DNA from: an uncultured Parafilimonas sp.
GTDB lineage: Bacteria > Bacteroidota > Bacteroidia > Chitinophagales > Chitinophagaceae
Assembly: GCA_903882935.1 (NCBI GenBank)
Contig: CAIRZB010000046.1
Coordinates: 124,001-188,000, forward strand
Length of the DNA: 64,000 nucleotides
Direction of reading: 5' to 3'
Numbering within the stretch: the first letter of the stretch is position 1; each line of letters begins with the position of its first letter. The notes under the pieces were generated by a model, which saw only the letters and a list, made by a program, of their open reading frames with translations, was not told the DNA's origin and did not search any database. Below are positions 46,687 through 56,407 of the stretch, piece by piece. A program made the translations under genes and the position numbers.

Positions 46687-47910
46687 CTAACTGCTCGCCT
46701 CCATTTCGCAAAGGTAGAATTTTTTAACCGGCATTGACAGCGTTTGATGGATGAGCGGGTCATCTACACCGACGATATCCTTCACGGTGCCGTCTTTAAA
46801 CAAAATGTTAATGGTTTCATCTGCCAAGCGGTAGGTGGTATTGGTAGCCTCGCCAGTAAAGGCAAAGTAACCAGCCTCCTCTTTCGATATGCCCAATTGC
46901 TTGGCCAGGGCCATCTTTTTTTGCCACACCATATCTTCGTCAAACGGCTCGCTTTGCAGGCGGCATTTAAAAAGCTCGCGGTTTAAAACACAGTTGCAAA
47001 GCAGTGCCAACACCTTATCGCTGCCCCGGCTCCATTTTTTTATGGCAAACAACACATCATCGTCATCCAGTAAGCAAAATTGGCCCAGCGCCTCTTCATC
47101 CATAGTGCCCGTAAATGTCTCGAAAAAATAGTCTAACGGCGAACTAATCCTTAACGATATGCCTGGGTTGTTAAAAATTTCTTTTGCCCGCAAAATTATT
47201 TTTACCAGCATCTTTTCTGCGGCAAGCACCGTTTTGTGTAGGTACACTTGCCAGTACATTTGGCGGCGGGCAACTAAAAACTTCTCCACGCTGTAAATAC
47301 CTTTTCCTTCCACCATCAACTGGTTGTTATGTACAGTAAGCATTTTTAAAATACGGTCGTACCCAATAACGCCTTCACTAACGCCTGTAAAAAAGCTGTC
47401 TCGGGTTAAATAGTCCATCCGGTCTACATCCAGTTGGCCGCTGATTAATTGGTGTAAAAAAGGCTTATGGTAGCCGCCAGTAAATAATTGGATAGCCAGG
47501 CTTAATTCGCCCCCCAAAGCTTCGTTCATTTGGTGCATAATCATCAGCCCTATGTGCTCATGGTCTGCACCCGGCGCAAGCTGGTTTTCAAGGGCATGGC
47601 TAAATGGGCCGTGGCCAATATCGTGCAATAATATGGCCGCTTTTGCGGCGGTTTCTTCCTCGGGGCTAATGTCAATACCCTTGCCTTTTAGCTCACCTAT
47701 GGCCTGGCTCATTAAATGGTAGGCACCAAGGCTGTGGTGCAACCTGGTATGCACCGCACCGGGATATACCAACTGTGCCATGGCCATTTGGTGTATGCGC
47801 CGCAGCCGTTGGTAAAACGGGTGGGCAATTATTTGCAATATAAAAGGGTTGTCTATTGTAATAAAGCCATACACCGGGTCGTTAATTATTTTTCGCTTAG
47901 TAAAGGCCAT
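46687..47910 (-). CDS. HD-domain phosphohydrolase
   Basis: A 407-residue metal-dependent hydrolase of the dGTPase/SAMHD1-like HD group. The metal motif is seen in HTRLHHSLGAYHLM (first His) and ILLHDIGHGPFSHALE (HD), with a later Asp in SGQLDVDRMDYLTRDSFFTGV. The substrate (dNTP or another nucleotide) cannot be stated. The start MAFTKRKIINDPVYGFI at 47910 is chosen; the upstream frame is not conserved-looking. It precedes lpxD by 99 bp and probably shares its transcript. A -7 box lies at 47951-47958. Confidence 0.88.
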   Translation of the reverse strand: MAFTKRKIINDPVYGFITIDNPFILQIIAHPFYQRLRRIHQMAMAQLVYPGAVHTRLHHSLGAYHLMSQAIGELKGKGIDISPEEETAAKAAILLHDIGHGPFSHALENQLAPGADHEHIGLMIMHQMNEALGGELSLAIQLFTGGYHKPFLHQLISGQLDVDRMDYLTRDSFFTGVSEGVIGYDRILKMLTVHNNQLMVEGKGIYSVEKFLVARRQMYWQVYLHKTVLAAEKMLVKIILRAKEIFNNPGISLRISSPLDYFFETFTGTMDEEALGQFCLLDDDDVLFAIKKWSRGSDKVLALLCNCVLNRELFKCRLQSEPFDEDMVWQKKMALAKQLGISKEEAGYFAFTGEATNTTYRLADETINILFKDGTVKDIVGVDDPLIHQTLSMPVKKFYLCEMEASS

Positions 47911-47950
47911 GCCTGCGGATGATTTGTTAAATGTGCCGTTAAAGAGCCAG

Positions 47951-47958
47951 CAAAAGTA
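47951..47958 (-). promoter_or_regulatory. -7 box for HD hydrolase / lipid A genes
   Basis: TACTTTTG on the minus strand matches TAnnTTTG and lies 40 nt before the HD-hydrolase start. It is within 20 bp of the inverted repeat 47971-48002. Confidence 0.55.
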
Positions 47959-47970
47959 CAACTTTGCAGG

Positions 47971-48002
47971 GGCTAAAAGCTAACCGCTGCATGCTTTTAG
48001 CC
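47971..48002. promoter_or_regulatory. Inverted repeat in the porX divergent region
   Basis: GGCTAAAAGC (47971-47980) and its exact complement GCTTTTAGCC (47993-48002) are separated by 12 bp, centred between the divergent HD-hydrolase and porX starts. The symmetry and place suggest a dimeric regulator site, though a stray palindrome is possible. Confidence 0.4.
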
Positions 48003-48036
48003 AATACCTTGCAGCAAACAGCAAAAAACTACTTAC

Positions 48037-49593
48037 ATGGCAATAGCAACGATACTTTGGGTGGATGATGAAATTGAAAGCCTGCAGTCGCAAAAAATTT
48101 TTCTGGAAAACAAAGGGTACGACGTTCAAACCCTTACCAACGGCTTTGATGCCATAGATTATGTGAAGGAAAACCCGGTTGACGTGGTGCTGCTGGATGA
48201 GAGCATGCCCGGCATTACCGGTTTGGAAACCTTGCAAAAAATAAAAGAGGTTAACAGGCAGATACCGGTGGTGCTGATAACCAAGAACGAAACCGAGAAC
48301 CTAATGGATGATGCCATTGGCAGCCAGATAACTGATTACTTGATAAAGCCCGTTAACCCCAACCAGGTTTGGCTGAGCCTTAAGAAAATTATTGACAATA
48401 AGCGCTTGGTTGGTGAAAAAACCACCACTGCCTACCAACAGCAGTTCCGTAATTTGTTCATGGCACTGAATAGTAACCCCGATTACAACGACTGGATGGA
48501 TATTTACAAAAAGCTGGTGTATTGGGAACTGGAGATGGAAAAAAGCGACAGCCCTGAAATGCGGGAAGTGTTCCAAAGCCAGAAGCAGGAAGCCAATACC
48601 GAGTTTTTTAAATTTGTAAGCCGCCATTATGCAAGTTGGGTAAACCCAAAGGCCGTAAAGGCACCCACTATGAGCCACAACCTGTTTAAAACCAAGGTTT
48701 TGCCGCATATTGAAAAAGGCATACCCACTTTTTTTATAGTGATAGACAACCTGCGGTACGACCAATGGAAAGCGATACAGCCTATTTTTTCAGAAAACTT
48801 TAGGATAGCCGAAGAGGATACTTTTTACAGCATACTGCCCACCGCCACCCAATACTGCCGCAACGCAATTTTTGCAGGCCTACTGCCTATTGACATTGAG
48901 AAGCAGTTTCCCCATGAGTGGAAAAATGATGAAGAGGAGGGCGGCAAAAACCTGCAGGAGGACGAATTTTTTAGGGCACAGTTAAAAAGATTGAAGCGTA
49001 CCGACATTAAGCATAGCTATACCAAGATAGTACACCACAACGACGGCCAGCAGTTGGTAAACAACATCCACAACCTGCTGCAAAACGACCTGAACATTAT
49101 TATTTACAATTTTGTTGACATGTTGAGCCATGCCCGTACTGAGATGGAGGTACTGAAGGAACTGGCGGCTGATGAAACCAGTTACCGCAGCATTACCCGC
49201 AGTTGGTTTGAACATAGCCCCCTTAACCAAGCCCTTAGAAGGATTGCCGATAAAAAAATTAACATTGTACTGGCCACCGACCATGGCAGTGTGCGCGTTA
49301 AAACGCCGTGCAAAGTAGTAGGCGACAAACAAACCACCGCCAACCTACGGTACAAGCATGGCCGTAACTTGAATTACGAAACGAAGGAAGTGTTGGCATT
49401 TAGGAACCCCGCCGAAGCAGGCCTGCCAACGCCCACGGTAAACTCGTCGTTTATATTCGCTAAGGAAGACGGTTTTTTATGCTACCCCAATAATTACAAT
49501 TACTACGTAAACTACTATAAAAACACCTTCCAGCACGGTGGTGTAAGCCTGGAGGAAATGATAGTGCCGGTTGTAAGGATGGTGAGCAAATAA
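48037..49593 (+). CDS. porX: PorX-type response regulator with PglZ domain
   Basis: Two-domain regulator of 518 residues. The receiver domain (1-120) has the acid pair VDDE, phospho-acceptor Asp at residue 54 in VVLLDESMPG, and the switch Lys in TDYLIKPVNP. The C-terminal alkaline-phosphatase-superfamily (PglZ-like) domain contains IDNLRYDQW, the nucleophile region LPTATQYCRNAIFAG, FVDMLSHARTE and ATDHGSVRV. PorX controls type IX secretion genes and gliding or gingipain export in Bacteroidota, where it works with PorY and SigP. It has no neighbouring histidine kinase here. Domain order and motif match make this call strong. Confidence 0.94.
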   Translation: MAIATILWVDDEIESLQSQKIFLENKGYDVQTLTNGFDAIDYVKENPVDVVLLDESMPGITGLETLQKIKEVNRQIPVVLITKNETENLMDDAIGSQITDYLIKPVNPNQVWLSLKKIIDNKRLVGEKTTTAYQQQFRNLFMALNSNPDYNDWMDIYKKLVYWELEMEKSDSPEMREVFQSQKQEANTEFFKFVSRHYASWVNPKAVKAPTMSHNLFKTKVLPHIEKGIPTFFIVIDNLRYDQWKAIQPIFSENFRIAEEDTFYSILPTATQYCRNAIFAGLLPIDIEKQFPHEWKNDEEEGGKNLQEDEFFRAQLKRLKRTDIKHSYTKIVHHNDGQQLVNNIHNLLQNDLNIIIYNFVDMLSHARTEMEVLKELAADETSYRSITRSWFEHSPLNQALRRIADKKINIVLATDHGSVRVKTPCKVVGDKQTTANLRYKHGRNLNYETKEVLAFRNPAEAGLPTPTVNSSFIFAKEDGFLCYPNNYNYYVNYYKNTFQHGGVSLEEMIVPVVRMVSK

Positions 49594-49703
49594 GCAATTA
49601 TTTACTTGATTAGGTTAGTTTATTGCTGCATTTGAATTGATTTCTGGCTTTAGTCAATTGCAAAAATTTAAAAGTTAAAGAGTCAATCAAATATACTTTT
49701 CAT

Positions 49704-49711
49704 TACATTTG
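49704..49711 (+). promoter_or_regulatory. -7 box close to a start codon
   Basis: TACATTTG matches TAnnTTTG and ends 8 nt before the ATG at 49720, leaving room for almost no 5' leader. Confidence 0.5.
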
Positions 49712-49719
49712 GGAAAAAA

Positions 49720-50376
49720 ATGAGAAATATTTCAATCCTTCTACTATCTATTGCTATTTTTAGTTCTTGTACCCCGGCTAAATTACTTACTGTTTCTTCT
49801 ACAAATGTGCCTTTAAAAAACTCTGCTTTTGTATTTGAAAACGACACAGTGAGAATAACTTATCATTTTTGGGCAGATAATGGTATAATGGACTTTGACA
49901 TCTATAATAAAATGAGTGAGCCAATATTCTTTGATTGGAAAAATTCGGCTTTTATACCTAATGACCAGATGGTGAGCTATTGGCAAGACGTAACGAATAC
50001 AGTAGGATCATCGTTAACTGGTTCATCATGGTTATACTCTGGTATAGTAACAAGTGGCGCATCCAAATCAATACACCAAGAAAGAATTGGAGTTATACCT
50101 CCTCATTCCTTGATAAAAAAGAATGATTTTAGATTAGTGAAGAGTTGGATGGACGTGCCAAAAGATGGCAGCTATAATAAAGAAAGCAGCTTTCTTAATT
50201 TCAGGAATTATTTAATGTTAAGTACAAACGAAAAATTTGATGGAAAGCCCTTAGCTGTAGACAATATGTTTTATATCAGCAATATAAAATCTATTCATTA
50301 CGGCAAAAGAGCTGACTACACCGCGCCAAATTGTTTTGTGGTTAAAGTGTCAGGCGAATATAAAAAGCAAAAATGA
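49720..50376 (+). CDS. Hypothetical lipoprotein
   Basis: A 218-residue envelope protein of unknown function. The signal peptide ends in a lipobox (AIFSSC, Cys at residue 17). The mature part has beta-rich segments such as FVFENDTVRITYHFWADNGIMDFDIYNKMSEPIFFDWKNSAFIPNDQMVSYW, seen as short strands, and PPHSLIKKNDFRL. The gene and its flanks are visibly more AT-rich than neighbouring genes, a possible sign of different origin. It stands alone. The 254-bp AT-rich interval after it has no gene. Confidence 0.75.
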   Translation: MRNISILLLSIAIFSSCTPAKLLTVSSTNVPLKNSAFVFENDTVRITYHFWADNGIMDFDIYNKMSEPIFFDWKNSAFIPNDQMVSYWQDVTNTVGSSLTGSSWLYSGIVTSGASKSIHQERIGVIPPHSLIKKNDFRLVKSWMDVPKDGSYNKESSFLNFRNYLMLSTNEKFDGKPLAVDNMFYISNIKSIHYGKRADYTAPNCFVVKVSGEYKKQK

Positions 50377-50630
50377 TGAAGTAAATAATTAAACTTTTTT
50401 ACATTTGATGAGATAGCAAAGCATTAAAATCGCATCCAAATGCATTAGAAGTACAAAATGTATTGCCGTATCTTTATTGTTTCAATTCCAATCTTTTATG
50501 CTTTGGTTTGCGATTAAGGTTTGGCCAGACCATTTCATTCATGTTTTAGGGCTATTTGCACATACAAAAAGTTTATTCCCTATACCTTTCCTTTCCTTAT
50601 TTTCACAGCACAATTAAACGATTGCACGCC

Positions 50631-51590
50631 ATGCATAAAGCCCCCGTTTTAGTAATTGGCAGTTCCAATACCGATATGGTAGTTAAAACCCCGCACCTGC
50701 CTGCGCCGGGTGAAACCATATTGGGCGGCACTTTTTTTATGAACGCCGGTGGCAAGGGTGCCAACCAGGCGGTTGCTGCGGCAAGGCTTGGCGGTAAGGT
50801 AACATTTATAGCTAAAACTGGGGATGATATTTTTGGCCGCCAGGCACTACAGTTGTTTGGTGAGGAAGGCATTGATACCTCACGCATTATTACAGACCCC
50901 CAGCATCCTTCGGGTGTGGCACTCATCACCGTGGACGACAAAGGGGAAAATTGTATTGCCGTAGCCTCAGGCGCAAACGGGCATCTGCTGCCTGCTGATA
51001 TTGAAAATGTACAAGATAAAATAGTTGACGCTGCAATAGTGTTGATGCAGTTGGAGGTGCCGGTTGAAACCGTTGCACAAGCTGCGGCTATAGCATCCAA
51101 AGCTGGTGCCATGGTGATTTTAAACCCCGCACCTGCCTGCGAACTGCCCAATGATATTTTCCGGCATATTTCCATTATTACCCCCAACGAAACAGAGGCC
51201 GAAATGTTGTCAGGTATCAAGGTTATTGATATCCAGTATGCCAAAAAAGCCGCGGACATCATCCGTGCGAAAGGCGTTAAAACAGTCATCATCACATTAG
51301 GCAGCAAAGGTGCATTGATTGTAGGGGAAGGGATGGAGCAATTGGTGCCGGCCCCGGTGGTAACCGCAGTTGACACCACCGCCGCCGGTGATGTGTTTAA
51401 CGGCGCATTGGCTGTGGCGCTCTCGGAAGGGGAGGGGATAGTAACTGCCGTTGAGTTTGCCTGTAAAGCTGCTGCCATATCTGTTACCAGGCTGGGGGCC
51501 CAGGCTTCGGCGCCATTTAGAAAGGAGATGCCCCCATCCCTTAAGGGGGGTAAGGGAATTGGCAGGGTACCGCAGCCTGATAAAATGTAG
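50631..51590 (+). CDS. rbsK: Ribokinase with repeat-derived tail
   Basis: PfkB-family kinase that phosphorylates ribose. Motifs are NTDMVVKTPHLPAPGETILGG, NAGGKGANQAVAAARLGG, the catalytic DTTAAGDVFNGALAVAL and EFACKAAAISVTRLGAQ. The start MHKAPVLVIGSSNTD (50631) is chosen because the family begins there. The last roughly 22 codons (from PPSLKGGKG) come from a GC-rich palindrome (51530-51552), so the C-terminus has been extended beyond the normal family end. A ribose-type transporter and a nucleoside hydrolase gene nearby support a role in ribose salvage from nucleosides. Confidence 0.92.
   Translation: MHKAPVLVIGSSNTDMVVKTPHLPAPGETILGGTFFMNAGGKGANQAVAAARLGGKVTFIAKTGDDIFGRQALQLFGEEGIDTSRIITDPQHPSGVALITVDDKGENCIAVASGANGHLLPADIENVQDKIVDAAIVLMQLEVPVETVAQAAAIASKAGAMVILNPAPACELPNDIFRHISIITPNETEAEMLSGIKVIDIQYAKKAADIIRAKGVKTVIITLGSKGALIVGEGMEQLVPAPVVTAVDTTAAGDVFNGALAVALSEGEGIVTAVEFACKAAAISVTRLGAQASAPFRKEMPPSLKGGKGIGRVPQPDKM
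51530..51552. repeat. GC-rich palindrome in the rbsK 3' end
   Basis: GCCCCCATCCCTTAAGGGGGG matches the dispersed palindrome family. It is read in frame as PPSLKGG at the end of the ribokinase gene. Confidence 0.75.
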
Positions 51591-51722
51591 TAACCTGCGG
51601 TTTAGCAACCTTGTGGCGGAAGCGGAAACACATTTTCCATTGTGTTTTCTAAGGTGCCTAGCTACAAACTTGGGCAAATAAATAACATAACTGTTCATTA
51701 ACAAACCATAACTATACTTGCT

Positions 51723-52724
51723 ATGTTTATTGTTCAAAACTACGGTGTAGCGGTATTCTTCTGCATCATCACCATGCTTTGCTGGGGTTCCTGGGCCAAC
51801 ACGCAAAAACTCGCTGGTAAAACCTGGCGCTTCGAATTGTTTTATTGGGATTACGTGATAGGTATATTACTTTTTTCAATCTTATCGGCTTTTACACTCG
51901 GAAGCGTTGGCGATAAGGGCCGCCATTTTTTAGACGACCTGCACCAGGCAGACCCCGCCAATATTGTAAGCGCCTTATTGGGTGGCGTTATATTTAACGC
52001 GGCCAACATACTGTTCTCTGCAGCCATAGCCATCGCGGGCATGGCGGTAGCCTTCCCTGTGGCCATAGGGCTGGCGTTGGTTTTGGGCGTGCTGGTTAAT
52101 TATTATGCCTCCCAAAAAGGCAGCCCCGTATTTATTTTTACTGGCGTTGCACTGGTGGCGGTAGCTATCGTTATCAACGCCTTGGCATACCGGCGTGCCT
52201 CAACAGGCAACCAAAAGTTATCGTCAAAGGGAATTGTTATTTCATTGATAGCAGGGGTACTTATGTCGTTCTTCTACCGCTTTATCGCAGCTTCCATGGA
52301 TTTGGATAATTTCGAGCTGCCAGCCGCCGGTAAAATGACGCCGTACACTGCCGTACTGGTGTTTTCTGTGGGCATTTTTCTCAGCAATTTTATATTCAAT
52401 ACCATATTGATGAAAAAGCCCTTGCAGGGTATGCCAACAGGGTATGCGGCCTATTTTAAAGGGTCATTACCCACACACATGGTTGGCGTGTTGGGTGGTA
52501 TTATTTGGGGTATTGGCAATTCGCTTAATTTGATAGCGGCGGGCCAGGCAGGCACAGCCATTTCCTATGGGTTGGGCCAAGGTGCCACCTTGGTGGCCGC
52601 GTTTTGGGGCGTGTTTATTTGGAAGGAGTTTAAAAATGCCCCGCAAGGCACAGGCAAGCTAATAATGGCCATGTTCTTGTTTTTTATTGCCGGGCTGGGT
52701 TTGCTGGTATATGCGGGCCTGTAA
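51723..52724 (+). CDS. GRP/RbsU-type sugar permease
   Basis: A 333-residue inner-membrane transporter with about ten predicted helices. The start FFCIITMLCWGSWANTQKLAGKTWRFELFYWDYVIG, ANILFSAAIAIAGMAVAFPVAIGLALVLGV and the late GIGNSLNLIAAGQAGTAISYGLGQGATLVAAFWGVF are typical of glucose/ribose uptake proteins of the DMT superfamily. Placed directly after ribokinase, it is likely a ribose or related sugar importer. The direct gap of about 130 bp contains no other gene. Confidence 0.88.
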   Translation: MFIVQNYGVAVFFCIITMLCWGSWANTQKLAGKTWRFELFYWDYVIGILLFSILSAFTLGSVGDKGRHFLDDLHQADPANIVSALLGGVIFNAANILFSAAIAIAGMAVAFPVAIGLALVLGVLVNYYASQKGSPVFIFTGVALVAVAIVINALAYRRASTGNQKLSSKGIVISLIAGVLMSFFYRFIAASMDLDNFELPAAGKMTPYTAVLVFSVGIFLSNFIFNTILMKKPLQGMPTGYAAYFKGSLPTHMVGVLGGIIWGIGNSLNLIAAGQAGTAISYGLGQGATLVAAFWGVFIWKEFKNAPQGTGKLIMAMFLFFIAGLGLLVYAGL

Positions 52725-52903
52725 AAGGTATAGTTCTCAGTAATTTTGGCTGAAACAAGTATTGTGCAACACGTAAGCGAATATTGTCGTGTTGCTTTTT
52801 TCGCCCAATCGGGTAAAATAATACGCAGTATAACGCAATCGGTTACATACATTTGGGTAATTGTATCTGCCTCCTTTTAACAATACAATAGCAATAATAT
52901 ACA

Positions 52904-54319
52904 ATGAAAAAAGCAACGATTGTTTTAGTGCTTTTGGCGGCATGTTTTGCCGGCCAAACTGCAGTGGCACAGCAGGCAGAATGGACTGCCATACCACTAA
53001 ACGCTTTGGATGCGTTTAGCAAACCCGGTAAAAACTGGGCATTGGCAGCGGATGCCACGCTGGACTATGCCAGCGGCACCGCATTTACACCCATTGCAGG
53101 AACGGGCATCGTGATAAATACGGTTGGCGCAGCCAGCAACACCCATTTGGTAACCAATACCCAGTTTGGCGATGTGGAATTGGAATTGGAGTTTATGATG
53201 GCAAAAACTGCCAATTCAGGCGTATTCCTGCAAGGCCGCTACGAGGTACAGCTGTTTGACAGTTGGCAGAAAGCCAACCCCAGTTTTGCTGACTGTGGCG
53301 GCATTTACCAACGCTGGAACGAAGCCTTGCCAGACGACCAAAAGGGCTACCAAGGCATTGCGCCTTTAACTAATGTGGCCAAGGCACCAGGCCTTTGGCA
53401 AAAACTCTCCATAAAATTTCATGCGCCAAAATTTAATGCAAAGGGCGAAAAAATACAGAATGCCTATTTTGAAGCTGTTTACCTAAATGGGGTACTAGTA
53501 CAACAGCAGGCGGCTGTTACCGGGCCTACCCGGTCAGCCTATTTTGAAGATGAAAAGCCAGAAGGGCCGCTGGTGTTGCAGGGCGACCATGGCAATGTGG
53601 CTTTCCGCAACATACGCTACAGGCCACTGGTACCTGCTGCGAAAATGGAAGATGCAGGTGATGACCCAATTTTAGTAACCGCCGATGGCAAACCCTATTT
53701 GCTGCGGAGCTTTTTAAATTATGGGGATAAAAAACTTACGCATGTTATTTCCGCAGGGTACCCCACCCAGGTAAATTACTCCTACGACCTTAAAGAGGGA
53801 GCCTTGATACAGGTATGGCGCGGACAGTTTTTAGATGTTACCGATATGTGGCACGAGCGGGGCGAGCCGCAACTGGCAAAGCCGCTTGGGGCCGTTACCA
53901 CATTGTCTGATGCGCCCGCCCTGGCAGTGCTCGGCAGCAATGATATGGCCTGGCCAGACTCTGTGCCGTTTGACGACTTCCATAACAAAGGCTATGTGCT
54001 GGACGCGAATAGGTATGCCACGTACGAATACGAGTGCAAAGGCATGCAGGTAACCGATAAAATCTCCACCCAGCAGGCTGCAGGCCTAACCAGGGAAATT
54101 GCGGTAACCAATGCCCCCGCCAACCTGTATTGCAGGGTAGCGGCGGCAGGCATAATACAGGATTTGGGCAAGGGCCTTTATGCCATTGGCGACAAAGCTT
54201 ACTATGTGCAGCTAGCACCGGGCACTAAAGCTACCATCAGGCAAATGCCCAATGGTAGGGAGTTGCTTTTGCCTGTGGTGTCAGGTTCTTCCACAACCGC
54301 TTATTCCATCATTTGGTAA
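52904..54319 (+). CDS. DUF1080 (3-keto-disaccharide hydrolase-like) protein
   Basis: A 471-residue exported protein. The signal peptide (MKKATIVLVLLAACFAGQTAVAQQ) is followed by a DUF1080 beta-sandwich domain (about 25-245). Its landmarks are THLVTNTQFGDVELELEFMMAKTANSGVFLQGRYEVQLFDS, ADCGGIYQRW, WQKLSIKFHAPKF and GPLVLQGDHGNVAFRNIRYRPL. The C-terminal half (about 250-471) is a separate beta-rich domain of unknown type. The DUF1080 family acts on glycosides, including keto-sugars. Its neighbours suggest the substrate may be a nucleoside or other ribosyl compound, but this is not certain. Confidence 0.85.
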   Translation: MKKATIVLVLLAACFAGQTAVAQQAEWTAIPLNALDAFSKPGKNWALAADATLDYASGTAFTPIAGTGIVINTVGAASNTHLVTNTQFGDVELELEFMMAKTANSGVFLQGRYEVQLFDSWQKANPSFADCGGIYQRWNEALPDDQKGYQGIAPLTNVAKAPGLWQKLSIKFHAPKFNAKGEKIQNAYFEAVYLNGVLVQQQAAVTGPTRSAYFEDEKPEGPLVLQGDHGNVAFRNIRYRPLVPAAKMEDAGDDPILVTADGKPYLLRSFLNYGDKKLTHVISAGYPTQVNYSYDLKEGALIQVWRGQFLDVTDMWHERGEPQLAKPLGAVTTLSDAPALAVLGSNDMAWPDSVPFDDFHNKGYVLDANRYATYEYECKGMQVTDKISTQQAAGLTREIAVTNAPANLYCRVAAAGIIQDLGKGLYAIGDKAYYVQLAPGTKATIRQMPNGRELLLPVVSGSSTTAYSIIW

Positions 54320-54340
54320 CCAACACAAAACATTAACAAC

Positions 54341-56374
54341 ATGCACCGTTCAATAGAATCTATCACTAAACAATGGCTGGCATTAGGCGCCGGCATCTGC
54401 CTAGCCTTAAGCGCAGCGGCACAGGCCAAAGACACTGCCACCCACGCCCAAAAAGAAGAGGATTTTTACCAAATAAACACTGTGCAAATTCCCGAGCACG
54501 TAGCATTAGAAGTGGGCGGCCTGGCTTTTTTGCCCAACGACCAATTGGCCGTGTCTACCCGCCACGGCGAAGTATGGGTAATTGCAAACCCCTACATGAA
54601 GAACTGCACCCCGCCAAAATACCACCTTTTTGCCCAGGGCCTGCACGAGGCATTGGGGCTTAACTATATAAAAGGCGACCTGTACCTTACCCAACGTTCC
54701 GAACTTACCCGCCTGCGCGACCTGGACGGCGACGGCGTGGCAGATGAATACAAAACCGTTTATTCATGGCCCTTATCAGGCAATTACCACGAGTATGCCT
54801 ATGGCCCCGTGCTTGACAAAGACAGTGTGATGACCGTAAACTTAAACCTCGGCTGGATAGGGTATGGTGAAAGCCTATCCAAATGGCATGGTTGGATGAT
54901 TAAAATTTCACCCGACGGAAAGATGAAACCGTTTGCCACAGGCATGCGTTCGCCAGCCGGTTTTGGTTTAAACAACCAAGGCGACATGTTTTATGCCGAA
55001 AACCAGGGCGATTGGGTGGGCAGCGGCAGCATTACCCATGTGGAGGAAAACGATTTTTTGGGTAACCCCGCAGGGCTTATTTGGGCAGGCGAACCAGGTT
55101 CTGGTGTTAAATTGCGCAAGAGCGACATACCCGATACAGACGAACCTAAGTACGAGGTGGCCAAAAGGGTACCCGGGCTAAAAACCCCGTCGGTTTGGTT
55201 TCCGCATACCATTTTGGGTGTTTCAACCTCCGGTATTTTAAATTATGACAGCAAGGGCAGCATGGGGCCTTTTGAAGGCCAGGTTTTTGTGGGCGACCAA
55301 GGCCAAAGCAAAATAATGCGTGTGTACCTGGAAAAAGTAAAAGGGGTTTACCAAGGCGTGGTGTTTCCATTTAGGGAAGGCTTTTCGTCCGGCATACTGC
55401 GTTTGGTATGGGGTAGCGACGGCAGCATGTTTGCCGGTATGACCTCCCGCGGCTGGAGTTCCAGCGGCGGCGGCTTATATGGCCTGCAACGCTTGGCATG
55501 GAAAGGCAAAACACCTTTTGAAATGAAAACCGTGCAGGCACGCCCCGATGGCTTTGAAGTTGAATTTACCCAGCCGGTGGATGCCAAAAGTGCCAAAGAA
55601 GCCTCCAATTGGGCACTTTCTACCTTTACCTACCAGTACCACCACAACTACGGCAGCCCAGTGGTAAACGAAGACAGCCGTGTGATTAAAGCCATTGCGG
55701 TATCGGACGACCGGCTGAAAGTGCGACTGGTACTTGACAGCCTAAAACTGGGCTATATACACGAAATAAGGGCAGCGGGCGTACTCTCAGAAAACCGTAA
55801 CACACTGCTGCACAATTTTGGGTATTATACGCTTAACCGGATACCCGATGGCGACAAGCTGGTGATTACCGCAGAAAACAAGGTAACAGAAATGACCCAC
55901 GAACATATGATGATGCCCGGCATGGGTAGCAAAGTGCTGGCCAAAACCGTTGCCGGTGTTAAGCACCAAACCACCAAACCGGCAGATTGGGCCACTGGAC
56001 CCGACCAAACCATAGCCATTGGCACTAAGCCCGGCTTGAAGTTTGACCAAGAAACGATAACCATAAAGGCTGGTAGTAAAATAAAACTTACGTTTAAAAA
56101 CAATGATGACATGCTGCACAACTTTGTTGTTACCAAACCAGGTGCCGCCAATAAAGTGGGTGAGCTGGCCGTTAAAATGGGCTTGAAAGGCGAACGGATG
56201 AGCTTTGTACCCAGCAGCGCAGACGTGTTGTTTAACACCGTGCTGCTGCACCCTAAGGAGAACGACACTATTTACTTTACCGCCCCTAGCCAACCGGGTG
56301 AATACCAGTATATCTGCACCTACCCTGGCCATTACTTGGTAATGCGGGGTGTGTTGAAAGTAGTGGCGAAATAG
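54341..56374 (+). CDS. Beta-propeller protein with C-terminal cupredoxin domain
   Basis: A 677-residue exported protein. After a signal peptide (cut near SAAAQA), residues about 40-420 resemble the PQQ/sorbosone-dehydrogenase-like beta-propeller (GGLAFLPNDQLAVSTRHGEVWVI, GLHEALGLNYI, ELTRLRDLDGDGVADEY, ENQGDWVGSGSITHVEEND, VWFPHTILGVS). The C-terminal 110 residues form a type-1 copper domain: His in DDMLHNFVV, then Cys, His and Met in YICTYPGHYLVMRG. It could be a periplasmic oxidoreductase that passes electrons to its own copper centre. It follows the DUF1080 gene by 21 bp, so co-transcription is likely. Confidence 0.88.
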   Translation: MHRSIESITKQWLALGAGICLALSAAAQAKDTATHAQKEEDFYQINTVQIPEHVALEVGGLAFLPNDQLAVSTRHGEVWVIANPYMKNCTPPKYHLFAQGLHEALGLNYIKGDLYLTQRSELTRLRDLDGDGVADEYKTVYSWPLSGNYHEYAYGPVLDKDSVMTVNLNLGWIGYGESLSKWHGWMIKISPDGKMKPFATGMRSPAGFGLNNQGDMFYAENQGDWVGSGSITHVEENDFLGNPAGLIWAGEPGSGVKLRKSDIPDTDEPKYEVAKRVPGLKTPSVWFPHTILGVSTSGILNYDSKGSMGPFEGQVFVGDQGQSKIMRVYLEKVKGVYQGVVFPFREGFSSGILRLVWGSDGSMFAGMTSRGWSSSGGGLYGLQRLAWKGKTPFEMKTVQARPDGFEVEFTQPVDAKSAKEASNWALSTFTYQYHHNYGSPVVNEDSRVIKAIAVSDDRLKVRLVLDSLKLGYIHEIRAAGVLSENRNTLLHNFGYYTLNRIPDGDKLVITAENKVTEMTHEHMMMPGMGSKVLAKTVAGVKHQTTKPADWATGPDQTIAIGTKPGLKFDQETITIKAGSKIKLTFKNNDDMLHNFVVTKPGAANKVGELAVKMGLKGERMSFVPSSADVLFNTVLLHPKENDTIYFTAPSQPGEYQYICTYPGHYLVMRGVLKVVAK

Positions 56375-56407
56375 CTTTAGTAGAGATTTTTTGCTGGATT
56401 TATGATA

